Shown: piece after piece, positions 6,869 to 14,570 of the stretch | How positions within the stretch are numbered: the first letter of the stretch is position 1 | Layout: every line of letters starts with the position of its first letter | Assembly (NCBI GenBank): GCA_934746785.1 | Contig: CAKVFO010000067.1 | Location: forward strand, 1 to 18,034 | From: an uncultured Clostridium sp. | GTDB taxonomy: Bacteria > Bacillota > Clostridia > Clostridiales > Clostridiaceae | Reading direction: 5' to 3' | Length of the DNA: 18,034 nucleotides | Position numbers and translations under genes: made by a program | Notes under the pieces: generated by a model | Seen by the model: only the letters and a program-made list of their open reading frames with translations | Database searches by the model: none | Told to the model about the DNA's origin: nothing

Positions 6869-8248
6869 CTACCCTTTTGAAAAGGAATCATTTCCTTTAG
6901 AACCAAAATCTTTTTCCCAGGCCTCATCTGCATATGGTTTAAACTTTTCTGAAAGTTTATCCAATTCTTCTTGAAAATCTTTATCATTTAACATAGCATC
7001 AGCACTTGCTTCTGTGGGATGAGCTTTTACAGATTCAGCTACTTCTCTTATAACATTTGGATTATCTATCATCATACATGGCATGAGCATATTATCATTA
7101 TATGGCTGTCTCTTTCTTAATTCTGTAAATAACTCTCCTCTAAATATATCTATAAGACTCTTATCTTTAACATTATCTACTGATATATGAGCAAATATAC
7201 ATGGCTCTACGTCTCCATTTGAATTAATATGACAGTAATATTTTCCCGCAATACATCCTCCAACATAAGGTGCATCATTAAAAAAATCTATAGTAAAGTA
7301 TGGTTTAGTACTTCGTATATTTCTTGCTCTTCTTCCAAGTTCTATCCTCTGTTGGGGCTTCAGCATATCTTTTACATTAGGCTTATCACCTACTGGCATA
7401 TATATGAAATACCAACTCATTCTTGATCCCTTTTCTATTAACATATCTATAAATTTATCGCTAGACACTGTCTCCATATTATATGTAGATACAGCTGATG
7501 ATACCCCAAAAGGAATTCCTCTTTCTTTTAAAAGATCCATTCCCTTCATTACTTTTCTAAATGTCCCCTTACCTCTTCTATTATCTGTCTCTTTTTCAAA
7601 TCCTTCTAGAGAAAACATAGGAATAACATTTCCAAGACTTAATAATTTATCTGCAACTTCTTCATTAAATAATGTTCCATTAGTAAAAGGAGTAAACAAA
7701 ACATCATTGTACTTTTTATAAATATCAAACATGTAATCCACAAAGAATGGTTCACCACCTAAAATAACAAAATAATTGACTCCAAGGTTTCTTCCATCAC
7801 CTACAATCTTATCTACTTCTTCAAATGTCAATCCACTTTCTTTAGAGTAATCAGCAGCATAGCATCCTGTACAATGCAAATTGCATCTCATAGATGGACT
7901 TAATAAAATGGTAAAAGGTATTTTAACATTCTCCTTCTCCATATATTTCTTTCTCTTAGGTATTCCACTCCATATAGCATTAGCTAAAAAGTTTTTAAAA
8001 AAACATTGAAGATATTTTGAATCAGTATTTTTTAATATGTCGTTAATTTCTTCTTTTATTACTGTATTATTGTTATAATAATCCTCTATTTTTTCTAATA
8101 TATTTTTACTATCCTTATCCTTAGATAATAACTTAGCTGTTGAAAAAAGTTTTTTTACATTTTTTTCAGGATTTTTCTCAAGTATCTTACATATCCTTCC
8201 TAGTATAATTTCTTTTCCATTCTTCTCAACATCCTCAAAAAAACCCAT
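6869..8248 (-). CDS. Radical SAM protein with SPASM-like C-terminal cysteines
   Basis: The 459-residue protein is a radical S-adenosylmethionine enzyme. The cluster motif CNLHCTGC gives Cys122, Cys126 and Cys129; GGEP (164-167) is the SAM-binding segment. A C-terminal set Cys332, Cys339, Cys350 (in NGDVEPC) and Cys391 resembles a SPASM/twitch auxiliary iron-sulfur region. An N-terminal helical domain of about 105 residues precedes the barrel. I chose ATG at 8248, with GGGGGA 8 bases upstream, over an ATG at 8263 that lacks a spaced ribosome site. The gene is alone between terminators, with no small precursor peptide ORF recognised beside it, so peptide modification, typical for SPASM enzymes, is not supported by context. 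The function is unknown to me; the enzyme class is secure. Confidence 0.85.
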   Translation of the reverse strand: MGFFEDVEKNGKEIILGRICKILEKNPEKNVKKLFSTAKLLSKDKDSKNILEKIEDYYNNNTVIKEEINDILKNTDSKYLQCFFKNFLANAIWSGIPKRKKYMEKENVKIPFTILLSPSMRCNLHCTGCYAADYSKESGLTFEEVDKIVGDGRNLGVNYFVILGGEPFFVDYMFDIYKKYNDVLFTPFTNGTLFNEEVADKLLSLGNVIPMFSLEGFEKETDNRRGKGTFRKVMKGMDLLKERGIPFGVSSAVSTYNMETVSSDKFIDMLIEKGSRMSWYFIYMPVGDKPNVKDMLKPQQRIELGRRARNIRSTKPYFTIDFFNDAPYVGGCIAGKYYCHINSNGDVEPCIFAHISVDNVKDKSLIDIFRGELFTELRKRQPYNDNMLMPCMMIDNPNVIREVAESVKAHPTEASADAMLNDKDFQEELDKLSEKFKPYADEAWEKDFGSKGNDSFSKG

Positions 8249-8375
8249 ACATAAATCCCCCATCTTCCATAATAATTATCTATCCTGATAATATATTATT
8301 TTATATGTAAATAACCTTCTTAATATGCAAGTATAATGCCTACATTAATTACAATTTAAAATTTCCTATAGATTT

Positions 8376-8410
8376 AAAAAAGGTTGAAAGTTTTCACCTT
8401 CAACCTTTTC
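8376..8410 (-). terminator. Intrinsic terminator of the glnA-dapL operon
   Basis: AAAAGGTTGAA pairs with TTCAACCTTTT around a short loop, with a further T-run on the minus strand. It lies about 27 bases after the dapL stop and closes the five-gene unit. Confidence 0.8.
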
Positions 8411-8437
8411 ATACCTTAAACTTCTAAAATGCAATTA

Positions 8438-9622
8438 TTAGAACTTTAATTCCTTTAATCTTTTAACTGCTTCTAAAACATTATCTCTTTCTGCAAAACA
8501 GCTTAAACGGAAATATCCTTCACCATTATTACCAAATCCAACACCTGGAGTTCCTACTATATTGGCTTCTTCTAGTAATTTATCAAAGAAATCCCATGAT
8601 TTCATATTATTTGGACATCTTAACCATATATATGGTGAGTTTTCCCCACCAACATATTCTATGTTTAATTCCTTTAAAGCAGTTCCTATTATACGAGCAT
8701 TTTCTTTATAGTATGATATAACTTCTCTAGTCTTAGTTATACCTTCCTCACTAAATACAGCAGCAGCTGCTTTTTGAACTATATATGGCACTCCATTATA
8801 CTTAGTTGTTTGTCTTCTAAGCCATAATTTATTAAGTTCAACACCATCAAACTTTAAAGTGTGAGGAACTACTGTATATCCACATCTCACTCCTGTAAAT
8901 CCAGCTGTTTTTGATAATGAACATACCTCTATAGCACATTCTTTAGCTCCTGGAATTTCATAAATACTATGTGGTATTTCATCACTTTGAATAAATGCTT
9001 CATATGCTGCATCAAATAATATTAATGCTCCCATTTCCTTTGCATATTCAACCCATTTAGTCAATTGTTCTCTATTATAAACAGCTCCTGTTGGATTGTT
9101 TGGCGAACATATATAGATTAAATCAGCCTTTACTTCATAATCAGGCATTCCTAAGAATCCTGTTTCTATGCCACTATTACTGAATATTATTTTTCTTCCA
9201 TCCATTACATTTGTATCAACATATGCAGGATAAACTGGATCTGGAATTAACACTACATTATCTTTATCAAATAAATCTAGTATATTTCCTAAATCACTCT
9301 TAGCTCCGTCACTAACAAATATTTCATCTGATGCTAATTCGACATTAAATCCTTTATAATATTCTTGAAGAACATCTCTTAAAAATGAATATCCTTGTTC
9401 TGGACCATATCCTTTAAAAGTTTCTTTCTTAGACATATCCTCTACTCCACCTTTTAAAGCCTCTATTACAGGTTCACAAAGTGGAAGAACAACATCGCCT
9501 ATCCCTAAAGAAATAACCTTTTTATCAGGATTATTTTCTTTATATTCATTTACCTTATGTGCTATGTTTGCAAATAAGTAGCTATCTTTTAAGTTTAAAT
9601 AATTTTTATTGATTTTTAACAT
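8438..9622 (-). CDS. dapL: LL-diaminopimelate aminotransferase
   Basis: The 394-residue PLP-dependent class I/II aminotransferase fits DapL, which converts tetrahydrodipicolinate directly to LL-diaminopimelate using glutamate. Family signatures are VISLGIGDVVLPL (36-48), the TFKGYGPEQGY segment (68-78), ICSPNNPTGA (171-180) and SLSKTAGFTGVRCGY with the PLP Lys238. This bypasses the succinylase and acetylase branches of lysine synthesis. The start is one base after the pyrG stop, its AAGGAGGAG ribosome site being the last pyrG codons, so translation is coupled. Its product is the substrate of DapF, encoded two genes upstream in the same operon, which strongly supports the assignment. It is the last gene of the operon. 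Confidence 0.93.
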   Translation of the reverse strand: MLKINKNYLNLKDSYLFANIAHKVNEYKENNPDKKVISLGIGDVVLPLCEPVIEALKGGVEDMSKKETFKGYGPEQGYSFLRDVLQEYYKGFNVELASDEIFVSDGAKSDLGNILDLFDKDNVVLIPDPVYPAYVDTNVMDGRKIIFSNSGIETGFLGMPDYEVKADLIYICSPNNPTGAVYNREQLTKWVEYAKEMGALILFDAAYEAFIQSDEIPHSIYEIPGAKECAIEVCSLSKTAGFTGVRCGYTVVPHTLKFDGVELNKLWLRRQTTKYNGVPYIVQKAAAAVFSEEGITKTREVISYYKENARIIGTALKELNIEYVGGENSPYIWLRCPNNMKSWDFFDKLLEEANIVGTPGVGFGNNGEGYFRLSCFAERDNVLEAVKRLKELKF

Positions 9623-9623
9623 T

Positions 9624-11231
9624 TTACTCCTCCTTAGCTGCTTTTACAAGCCCTACAAATAATGGGTGTGGTCTATTAGGACGTGATAAAAATTCTGGAT
9701 GGTATTGAGCTGCTACAAAGAATTTATTTTCCTTAAGTTCTACTGCCTCAACTAATCTTCCATCTGGAGAAATACCACTTAATGTTAGACCACCATTTAT
9801 GTATTTTTCTCTATAATCATTATTAAATTCAAATCTGTGTCTATGTCTTTCATGAATTAAATCTTTTCCATAAAGTTCATATAGCTTACTATTTCTATCT
9901 ATCTTACAAGGATATGAACCTAGTCTCATTGTTCCGCCCTTGCTTTGTACTCCAATTTGATTGCTCATTAAATCAATAACTGGATTTTCTGTTAATTCAT
10001 CAAATTCTCTTGAGTTCGCATTTTTAAGTCCTAATACATTACGTCCATATTCTATCACTGCTACTTGCATTCCTAAGCAGATTCCTAAGAAAGGTAAATT
10101 ATTTTCTCTCGCATATCGTACTGCCTCTATCTTACCTTCAACACCTCTATTGCCAAATCCACCTGGTACAACTATTCCCTTACATTCCTTTAATAAATCT
10201 TCAACAGTATCTTTAGTAATATTTTCACTATCAATCCATTCAATAGTTACATTAACACCATTAGCATATCCTGCATGTTTCAAACTTTCCACTACTGATA
10301 TATAAGCATCATGTAATTGAACATACTTACCTATAATTCCAATCTTAATTTCGTCTTGTGCTGCTTTAATCTTTTCTACTAAAGCTGTCCATTCTTCAAT
10401 ATTACATTTTGTATTTTTTATTCCTAATTCTCTACAAACAATTTCTGAAAAATTACTCTTTTCAAGCATTAATGGAACTTCATATAATACTGGTACAGTG
10501 CTGTTTTCCATAACACAATCACTCTTTACATTACAGAATAAAGCAATCTTTCTTTTAACATCTTTTGTCATTGGTATATCACATCTGCACATTATGATAT
10601 CCGGCTTAATTCCAAGCCCTTGTAACTCTTTAACACTATGTTGTGTTGGTTTAGATTTTAATTCCTCAGAGCCAGCTATATATGGAACTAATGTTACATG
10701 AATAAAAAGACAATTTTCTCTTCCAACTTCTAGTGATACTTGTCTAATAGCTTCTAAAAAAGGTGTAGATTCTATATCTCCAACTGTACCGCCAATTTCT
10801 GTAATAATTATATCGCTGTCTGTTACTTCTCCTAATGAATAAACTTGATTTTTAATTTCATTTGTTATATGAGGAATAACCTGAACTGTATCACCAAGAT
10901 ATTCACCTTTTCTCTCTTTATTTAGAACATTCCAATAAACTTTTCCTGTAGTTATATTAGAATATTTATTAAGATTTTCATCTATAAATCTTTCATAATG
11001 TCCTAAATCTAAGTCTGTTTCTGCTCCATCATCTGTTACAAAAACTTCACCATGTTGAAATGGACTCATAGTACCTGGATCTATATTAATATATGGATCA
11101 AACTTTTGTGCCGCCACTTTTAAACCTCTACTTTTTAGAAGTCTTCCTAATGAAGCTGCTGTTATTCCTTTTCCTAATCCTGATACTACTCCACCTGTTA
11201 CAAAAATATACTTCTTATTCATTTTACTCAT
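9624..11231 (-). CDS. pyrG: CTP synthase (glutamine-hydrolysing)
   Basis: The 535-residue protein aminates UTP to CTP using glutamine or ammonia. The N-terminal synthetase domain shows FVTGGVVSGLGKG (10-22), the KFDPYINIDPGTMSP segment and IGGTVGDIES (146-155). The C-terminal glutamine amidotransferase domain carries the triad Cys385 (LGICLGMQ), His511 and Glu513 (QYHPEF). Length is standard. The chosen ATG overlaps the dapF stop (ATGA); a second ATG three codons on (11222) is an alternative. No pyrG-type reiterative attenuator leader is possible here because the gene is internal to the operon. A glutamine-using enzyme placed downstream of glnA fits a nitrogen-linked unit. Confidence 0.97.
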   Translation of the reverse strand: MSKMNKKYIFVTGGVVSGLGKGITAASLGRLLKSRGLKVAAQKFDPYINIDPGTMSPFQHGEVFVTDDGAETDLDLGHYERFIDENLNKYSNITTGKVYWNVLNKERKGEYLGDTVQVIPHITNEIKNQVYSLGEVTDSDIIITEIGGTVGDIESTPFLEAIRQVSLEVGRENCLFIHVTLVPYIAGSEELKSKPTQHSVKELQGLGIKPDIIMCRCDIPMTKDVKRKIALFCNVKSDCVMENSTVPVLYEVPLMLEKSNFSEIVCRELGIKNTKCNIEEWTALVEKIKAAQDEIKIGIIGKYVQLHDAYISVVESLKHAGYANGVNVTIEWIDSENITKDTVEDLLKECKGIVVPGGFGNRGVEGKIEAVRYARENNLPFLGICLGMQVAVIEYGRNVLGLKNANSREFDELTENPVIDLMSNQIGVQSKGGTMRLGSYPCKIDRNSKLYELYGKDLIHERHRHRFEFNNDYREKYINGGLTLSGISPDGRLVEAVELKENKFFVAAQYHPEFLSRPNRPHPLFVGLVKAAKEE

Positions 11232-12058
11232 ATCCTTCCTTCAAAAGAAAATTCCGCTGGGCCTGTCATATAAACTAATCCATTAGATAAATATTTAATC
11301 TTCAAATCTCCACCTAAAAGTTTAACTGTCACTTCTTCATCCCTATTACAAAAACCATTTAATACTGATGCAACTGTAACTGCACATGCACCAGTGCCAC
11401 AAGCAAGTGTTTCTCCACTGCCTCTTTCCCATACCCTCATTTTTAAGGTATTTCTATCAATTACTTCTACAAATTCAGTGTTAATTCTTTCAGGAAATAG
11501 TTCGTGATTTTCAAATTTAGGTCCTATTTTTTCGATTTCTAAATTATCAATGTTATCCATATATACAATACAGTGAGGATTTCCCATTGAAACACAGGTA
11601 ACTTTATATTCTTTACCACATACATTTATCTTTTCATTTACAACTTGTTTTTTATCAAATAATACTGGTATTCTCTTAGGTTCTATAATGGCTTCTCCCA
11701 TATTAACTTCTACCTCTACAACTTCTCCATTATTAACTGTTAAATTTAAAGTCTTTATTCCTGCTAAAGTTTCTAAAGTAACCTTTGTCTTATTAGTAAG
11801 TTTCTTATCATAAACATATTTTCCTATGCATCTTGAAGCATTACCACACATTTTACCTTCAGAACCATCTGCATTAAACATACGCATTCTAAAGTCAGCT
11901 TTATCTGATGGTAAAATTAATACAATACCGTCACCACCGACTCCAAAATGTCTATCACTTAACTTCTTGGATAATTCTTCTGGATTTTTAATTTCTTCAT
12001 GCATACAATTGAAATAAATATAATCATTACCTATCCCGTGCATCTTTGTAAATTCCAT
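11228..12058 (-). CDS. dapF: Diaminopimelate epimerase
   Basis: The 276-residue protein converts LL- to meso-diaminopimelate, the precursor of lysine and of peptidoglycan cross-links. The two catalytic cysteines are present: Cys71 in GKMCGNASRC and Cys220 in ETLACGTGACA. The N-terminus MEFTKMHGIGNDY is diagnostic for the family, and the length is normal. It starts 3 bases after the antiterminator gene, whose last codons supply GGAG as ribosome site, and ends overlapping pyrG by 4 bases. It acts directly after DapL in the pathway. Confidence 0.96.
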   Translation of the reverse strand: MEFTKMHGIGNDYIYFNCMHEEIKNPEELSKKLSDRHFGVGGDGIVLILPSDKADFRMRMFNADGSEGKMCGNASRCIGKYVYDKKLTNKTKVTLETLAGIKTLNLTVNNGEVVEVEVNMGEAIIEPKRIPVLFDKKQVVNEKINVCGKEYKVTCVSMGNPHCIVYMDNIDNLEIEKIGPKFENHELFPERINTEFVEVIDRNTLKMRVWERGSGETLACGTGACAVTVASVLNGFCNRDEEVTVKLLGGDLKIKYLSNGLVYMTGPAEFSFEGRI

Positions 12059-12061
12059 AAC

Positions 12062-12631
12062 TTAAACTCCTAAATAATTAATTATTTTATCTGCTACCTC
12101 TCTTCTAGTTAATCTAGAATCCATAGCCTGCTTTTCTAAGTACTTATGTGCCTGTTCTTCTGTCATATTGTTATGCTGAATGAGGAGGCATTTTGCTCTA
12201 TCAATTTTTTTTATATCATCAACTTGTTTTAATAATTTATTTTTTTCTTTATTAATAATGCTAAATCTTTTTAAAGATGTAAAAACAAACTTTACTCCTT
12301 GATGAAACATTGACTTTGTAAAAGGTTTAGGTATTACAAAAACTCCATAATCCTCCACCTTTGAAGATACTAATTCTGCCTTTTCAGCCTTTACCATTAA
12401 GACTACTCCGCTATTTTGAAGTTGAGTAATTTTTACTGCAACATCACTTCCAAATTCATCTCTTAATGGCGTATCTATTATTACTACCTCGTAACTTTCA
12501 CGAAGTAATCTTCTCCTTGCTGCCCCTCCATTATTTTCAGTGTCAATATGAACATATCCCATACTTTTTAAATTTTCAGTATATACTTTTGTTCCTTTTT
12601 CAGAACTGCATACTAATAGTATTTTATTCAT
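12062..12631 (-). CDS. nitR: ANTAR-domain antiterminator, NitR-like
   Basis: The 189-residue protein has an N-terminal receiver-like domain (about 1-120) and a C-terminal ANTAR RNA-binding domain (about 130-185; RAKCLL, MTEEQAHKYLEKQAMD, REVADKII). ANTAR proteins bind hairpins in nascent RNA and prevent termination. The position directly after glnA matches, from memory, the nitR gene described in Clostridium saccharobutylicum. The receiver looks degenerate: Asp53 and Lys102 are present, but CSS (8-10) replaces the usual acidic pair and Ala82 stands near the usual Thr/Ser. Phosphorylation control is therefore doubtful and another signal, perhaps protein contact with glutamine synthetase, is possible (inference). 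AGGAGGTG precedes the ATG, 28 bases after glnA. Likely targets are the leader hairpins at 14501-14516, 16693-16706 and 13987-14004. Confidence 0.88.
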   Translation of the reverse strand: MNKILLVCSSEKGTKVYTENLKSMGYVHIDTENNGGAARRRLLRESYEVVIIDTPLRDEFGSDVAVKITQLQNSGVVLMVKAEKAELVSSKVEDYGVFVIPKPFTKSMFHQGVKFVFTSLKRFSIINKEKNKLLKQVDDIKKIDRAKCLLIQHNNMTEEQAHKYLEKQAMDSRLTRREVADKIINYLGV

Positions 12632-12659
12632 ATAACACCTCCTAGAAACTAATTATAAA

Positions 12660-13985
12660 TTAAAGTTTATAAAAATAATTATTCATTTCCCATTCACTTA
12701 TTTCTGAATGAGTAGCAACCTTACCTTCATAATCCTTCCATTCATTATATTTATTTCTTAAGAACTTGTTATATATAAAATCTCCTAAAACTTCTTTAAC
12801 AAATTGACTGTCCGCCATTTCATCTAAAGCCTCTTTCAAATTTGATGGCAATTTTTCTTGTTTATCAATTTGAATATTATAAAGATTTCCTTCTACAGCT
12901 TTAGGTAACACTTTTTTTTCTTTTATACCTTCCATTCCTGCATATAATAAAACTGCAAATGCTAAATATGGATTACACGTGCTATCCGGACTTCTAAGTT
13001 CCATTCTGCTATATATTCCTGTTGAAGCTGGGATTCTAATAAGTTGAGACCTGTTTTTATGAGACCATGTTACATATTTAGGAGCTTCATATGCTCCAAA
13101 TCTCTTATAGGAATTCACTGTTGGATTTAATATAGCAGTAATTTCTCTCATTCTACCCATAATTCCTGCTATAAAACTTTCAGCTTCTGCTGAATGAATT
13201 CCATCATCTTCATTATGAAATAAATTCTTGTTTTCTTTTTCAATAGATATGTTAATGTGAAGGCCTGAACCACTTTTATTCATTATTGGTTTAGGCATAA
13301 AACTTGCATGAAGACCATTTAAGCTAGATATAGTTTTTATTACATTTTTAAATGTAATTGAATTATCTGCTGATATTAATGGTTCATCATATTTAAAGTC
13401 AATTTCATTTTGTCCAGGGCCAGATTCATGATGTGATGTTTCAGGCTTTAAACCCATTTCCTCTAATGTAAGACATATTTCCCTTCTTATATTTTCTCCT
13501 TTATCAAAAGGTGCCACTTCAAAATATCCTGCTGTATCATGGGGTATTAATATTGGTTCTCCTTCATCATCTGTTTTAAATAAATAAAACTCACATTCTG
13601 GACCAATCTTAGCTGTATAGCCTAAATCCCTCAATTCTTGCACTGCATTTGCAAGAACCTGCCTTGAATCACCATCAAAAATCTTACCATCTGGAGTTTT
13701 TATATAACAAAAGAATCTTGCTACTCTTCCCTCCTGTGGTCTCCAAGGTAAAATTGTTAATGTTGATGGGTCTGGAAATAAAAACAAATCTGATTCTTCA
13801 ATGTTTAAAAATCCTTTAACTGATGAAGCATCAAAACTTATTCCATGTAAAAAAGCCTTTTTTAACTGTCTCGACATTATTGATATATTTTTTAATTCTC
13901 CAAAAATGTCACAAAACTGAAGCTTTATAAATTTAATGTCGTTCTCTTCCACAAATTCTAATATTTCCGCAATTGTTTGATCCAT
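12660..13985 (-). CDS. glnA: Glutamine synthetase, type I (GSI-alpha)
   Basis: The 441-residue enzyme makes glutamine from glutamate, ammonia and ATP in the cytoplasm as a dodecamer. Motifs include the beta-grasp segment with FDASSVKGF, DPSTLTILPWRPQEGRVARFFC, the metal-site GPECEFYLF (near 132), the HHESGPGQNEID block, GLHINIS and the flap/ATP region NRSQLIRIPAS. The length and lack of the GSI-beta insertion place it in the GSI-alpha group, controlled by feedback rather than adenylylation. It heads the operon glnA-nitR-dapF-pyrG-dapL. Its promoter is at 14023-14051, and its ribosome site GAGGGGG lies inside a small hairpin (13987-14004). It is divergent from the GSIII gene. Confidence 0.97.
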   Translation of the reverse strand: MDQTIAEILEFVEENDIKFIKLQFCDIFGELKNISIMSRQLKKAFLHGISFDASSVKGFLNIEESDLFLFPDPSTLTILPWRPQEGRVARFFCYIKTPDGKIFDGDSRQVLANAVQELRDLGYTAKIGPECEFYLFKTDDEGEPILIPHDTAGYFEVAPFDKGENIRREICLTLEEMGLKPETSHHESGPGQNEIDFKYDEPLISADNSITFKNVIKTISSLNGLHASFMPKPIMNKSGSGLHINISIEKENKNLFHNEDDGIHSAEAESFIAGIMGRMREITAILNPTVNSYKRFGAYEAPKYVTWSHKNRSQLIRIPASTGIYSRMELRSPDSTCNPYLAFAVLLYAGMEGIKEKKVLPKAVEGNLYNIQIDKQEKLPSNLKEALDEMADSQFVKEVLGDFIYNKFLRNKYNEWKDYEGKVATHSEISEWEMNNYFYKL

Positions 13986-13986
13986 T

Positions 13987-14004
13987 AAAAAGCCCCCTCT
14001 TTTT
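13987..14004 (-). promoter_or_regulatory. Hexaloop hairpin over the glnA ribosome site
   Basis: On the minus strand AAAAAG (14004-13999) and CTTTTT (13992-13987) form a perfect 6-bp stem with the loop AGGGGG, one base before the start codon. The loop contains the Shine-Dalgarno purines and has A at position 1 and G at position 4, as in ANTAR targets. The stem is A-U rich and could be chance in this base composition. Confidence 0.4.
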
Positions 14005-14022
14005 TCTAAATTATCAAATACT

Positions 14023-14051
14023 ATTATACCACTATTCCTAATATCTCCAAG
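14023..14051 (-). promoter_or_regulatory. Promoter of the glnA operon
   Basis: On the minus strand CTTGGA (14051-14046) and a perfect TATAAT (14028-14023) are spaced by 17 bases. The predicted leader is only about 30 bases, leaving no room for a terminator-type attenuator. Confidence 0.65.
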
Positions 14052-14144
14052 TATTTATTCATAAATTAACTATTATGATAATATAATGTAACATCTAAAG
14101 CAGTTATTTTTTAGTATATATTTAATAATTTTAAATATTTAAAT

Positions 14145-14339
14145 ATATTTTTATGTTCCAAATCACAACCAGTCGCTTAAAAATATTGCTTCTACCTCCT
14201 TAAATACTAACGGAAATTTTGCTTTTCGGTTCTTTTGCGGCCTACAATTATTTTTTAACGTATTGGACAACTTACATATTGGAAATCCAGTTATAATCAG
14301 TGCTCGCTCTCAAAAAAAGTTTTTAATTTCCTATACGTT
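14145..14339 (-). repeat. Dispersed repeat copy 3, truncated
   Basis: This matches 2719-2915 at roughly 90 percent by eye, with a two-base length difference near 14240. It keeps the 83-nt inverted-repeat unit (14257-14339) and one arm of the long hairpin, but lacks the opposite arm and the terminator end. The mini-ORF start is ATA (14186-14184) instead of ATG. The copy lies between the divergent glnA and GSIII genes, upstream of the glnA promoter, and directly follows the hairpin at 14343-14391. Confidence 0.85.
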
Positions 14340-14342
14340 AAA

Positions 14343-14391
14343 AAAGGCGTAACTTAATAAACGTGATGCCACGTTTATTAAGAACGCCTTT
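14343..14391 (-). terminator. Strong terminator-like hairpin without an upstream gene
   Basis: AAAGGCGT/ACGCCTTT (8 bp) encloses a perfect 13-bp stem (14353-14365 with 14370-14382) and a 4-base loop. The T-run is on the minus strand, but no minus-strand gene lies upstream within the window; the next gene runs the other way. It may insulate the two divergent units or be a relic. Confidence 0.6.
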
Positions 14392-14464
14392 GTTCCTTAA
14401 ATATTAATTACAATAATAATTGTATTTGAATCACATTTTTTTGTCAATATTTTTTAATCTGCTA

Positions 14465-14493
14465 TTGCACTTTCTATATTTTAGTAATATAAT
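14465..14493 (+). promoter_or_regulatory. Sigma-A type promoter of GSIII
   Basis: TTGCAC (14465-14470), a 17-base spacer and a perfect TATAAT (14488-14493) predict a transcript start near 14500. That is directly at the foot of the hairpin at 14501-14516. Confidence 0.8.
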
Positions 14494-14500
14494 TGAGTCA

Positions 14501-14516
14501 ACAGCAAAGGCGCTGT
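14501..14516 (+). promoter_or_regulatory. Candidate ANTAR-binding antiterminator hairpin, GSIII leader
   Basis: ACAGC and GCTGT form a 5-bp stem with loop AAAGGC, having A1 and G4. The loop end and the 3' stem strand (14509-14516) are also the 5' arm of the terminator, so the two structures exclude each other. A second, preceding hairpin expected for standard ANTAR motifs is not visible downstream of the predicted start. Confidence 0.6.
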
Positions 14517-14549
14517 ATGTGATTACTTACACATACAGTGCCATTTTTT
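14509..14549 (+). terminator. Leader attenuator terminator before GSIII
   Basis: Bases 14509-14521 pair with 14530-14542 over 13 bp (one G-U) around an 8-base loop and are followed by six T residues (14544-14549). It lies between the promoter and the ribosome site of the same gene, so it must be passed for expression, the layout of an attenuator. Confidence 0.85.
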
Positions 14550-14570
14550 ATTATTGAGGAGGATTTATTG

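Noticed and set aside
8358..8380. TTTCCTATA next to the dapL terminator resembles the end of the repeat unit.
   Set aside because: Only about 11 AT-rich bases match and the diagnostic ACGTT and GC-rich core are missing; chance is likely.
14400..14425. Inverted repeat ACAAT-AATA-ATTGT as a GlnR/TnrA operator upstream of GSIII.
   Set aside because: The half-sites have the wrong orientation and spacing for TGTNA-N7-TNACA, and such AT palindromes are common here.
14538..14570. Longer N-terminus for GSIII from ATG 14538.
   Set aside because: It falls inside the terminator stem, lacks a ribosome site, and a strong one precedes ATG 14571.
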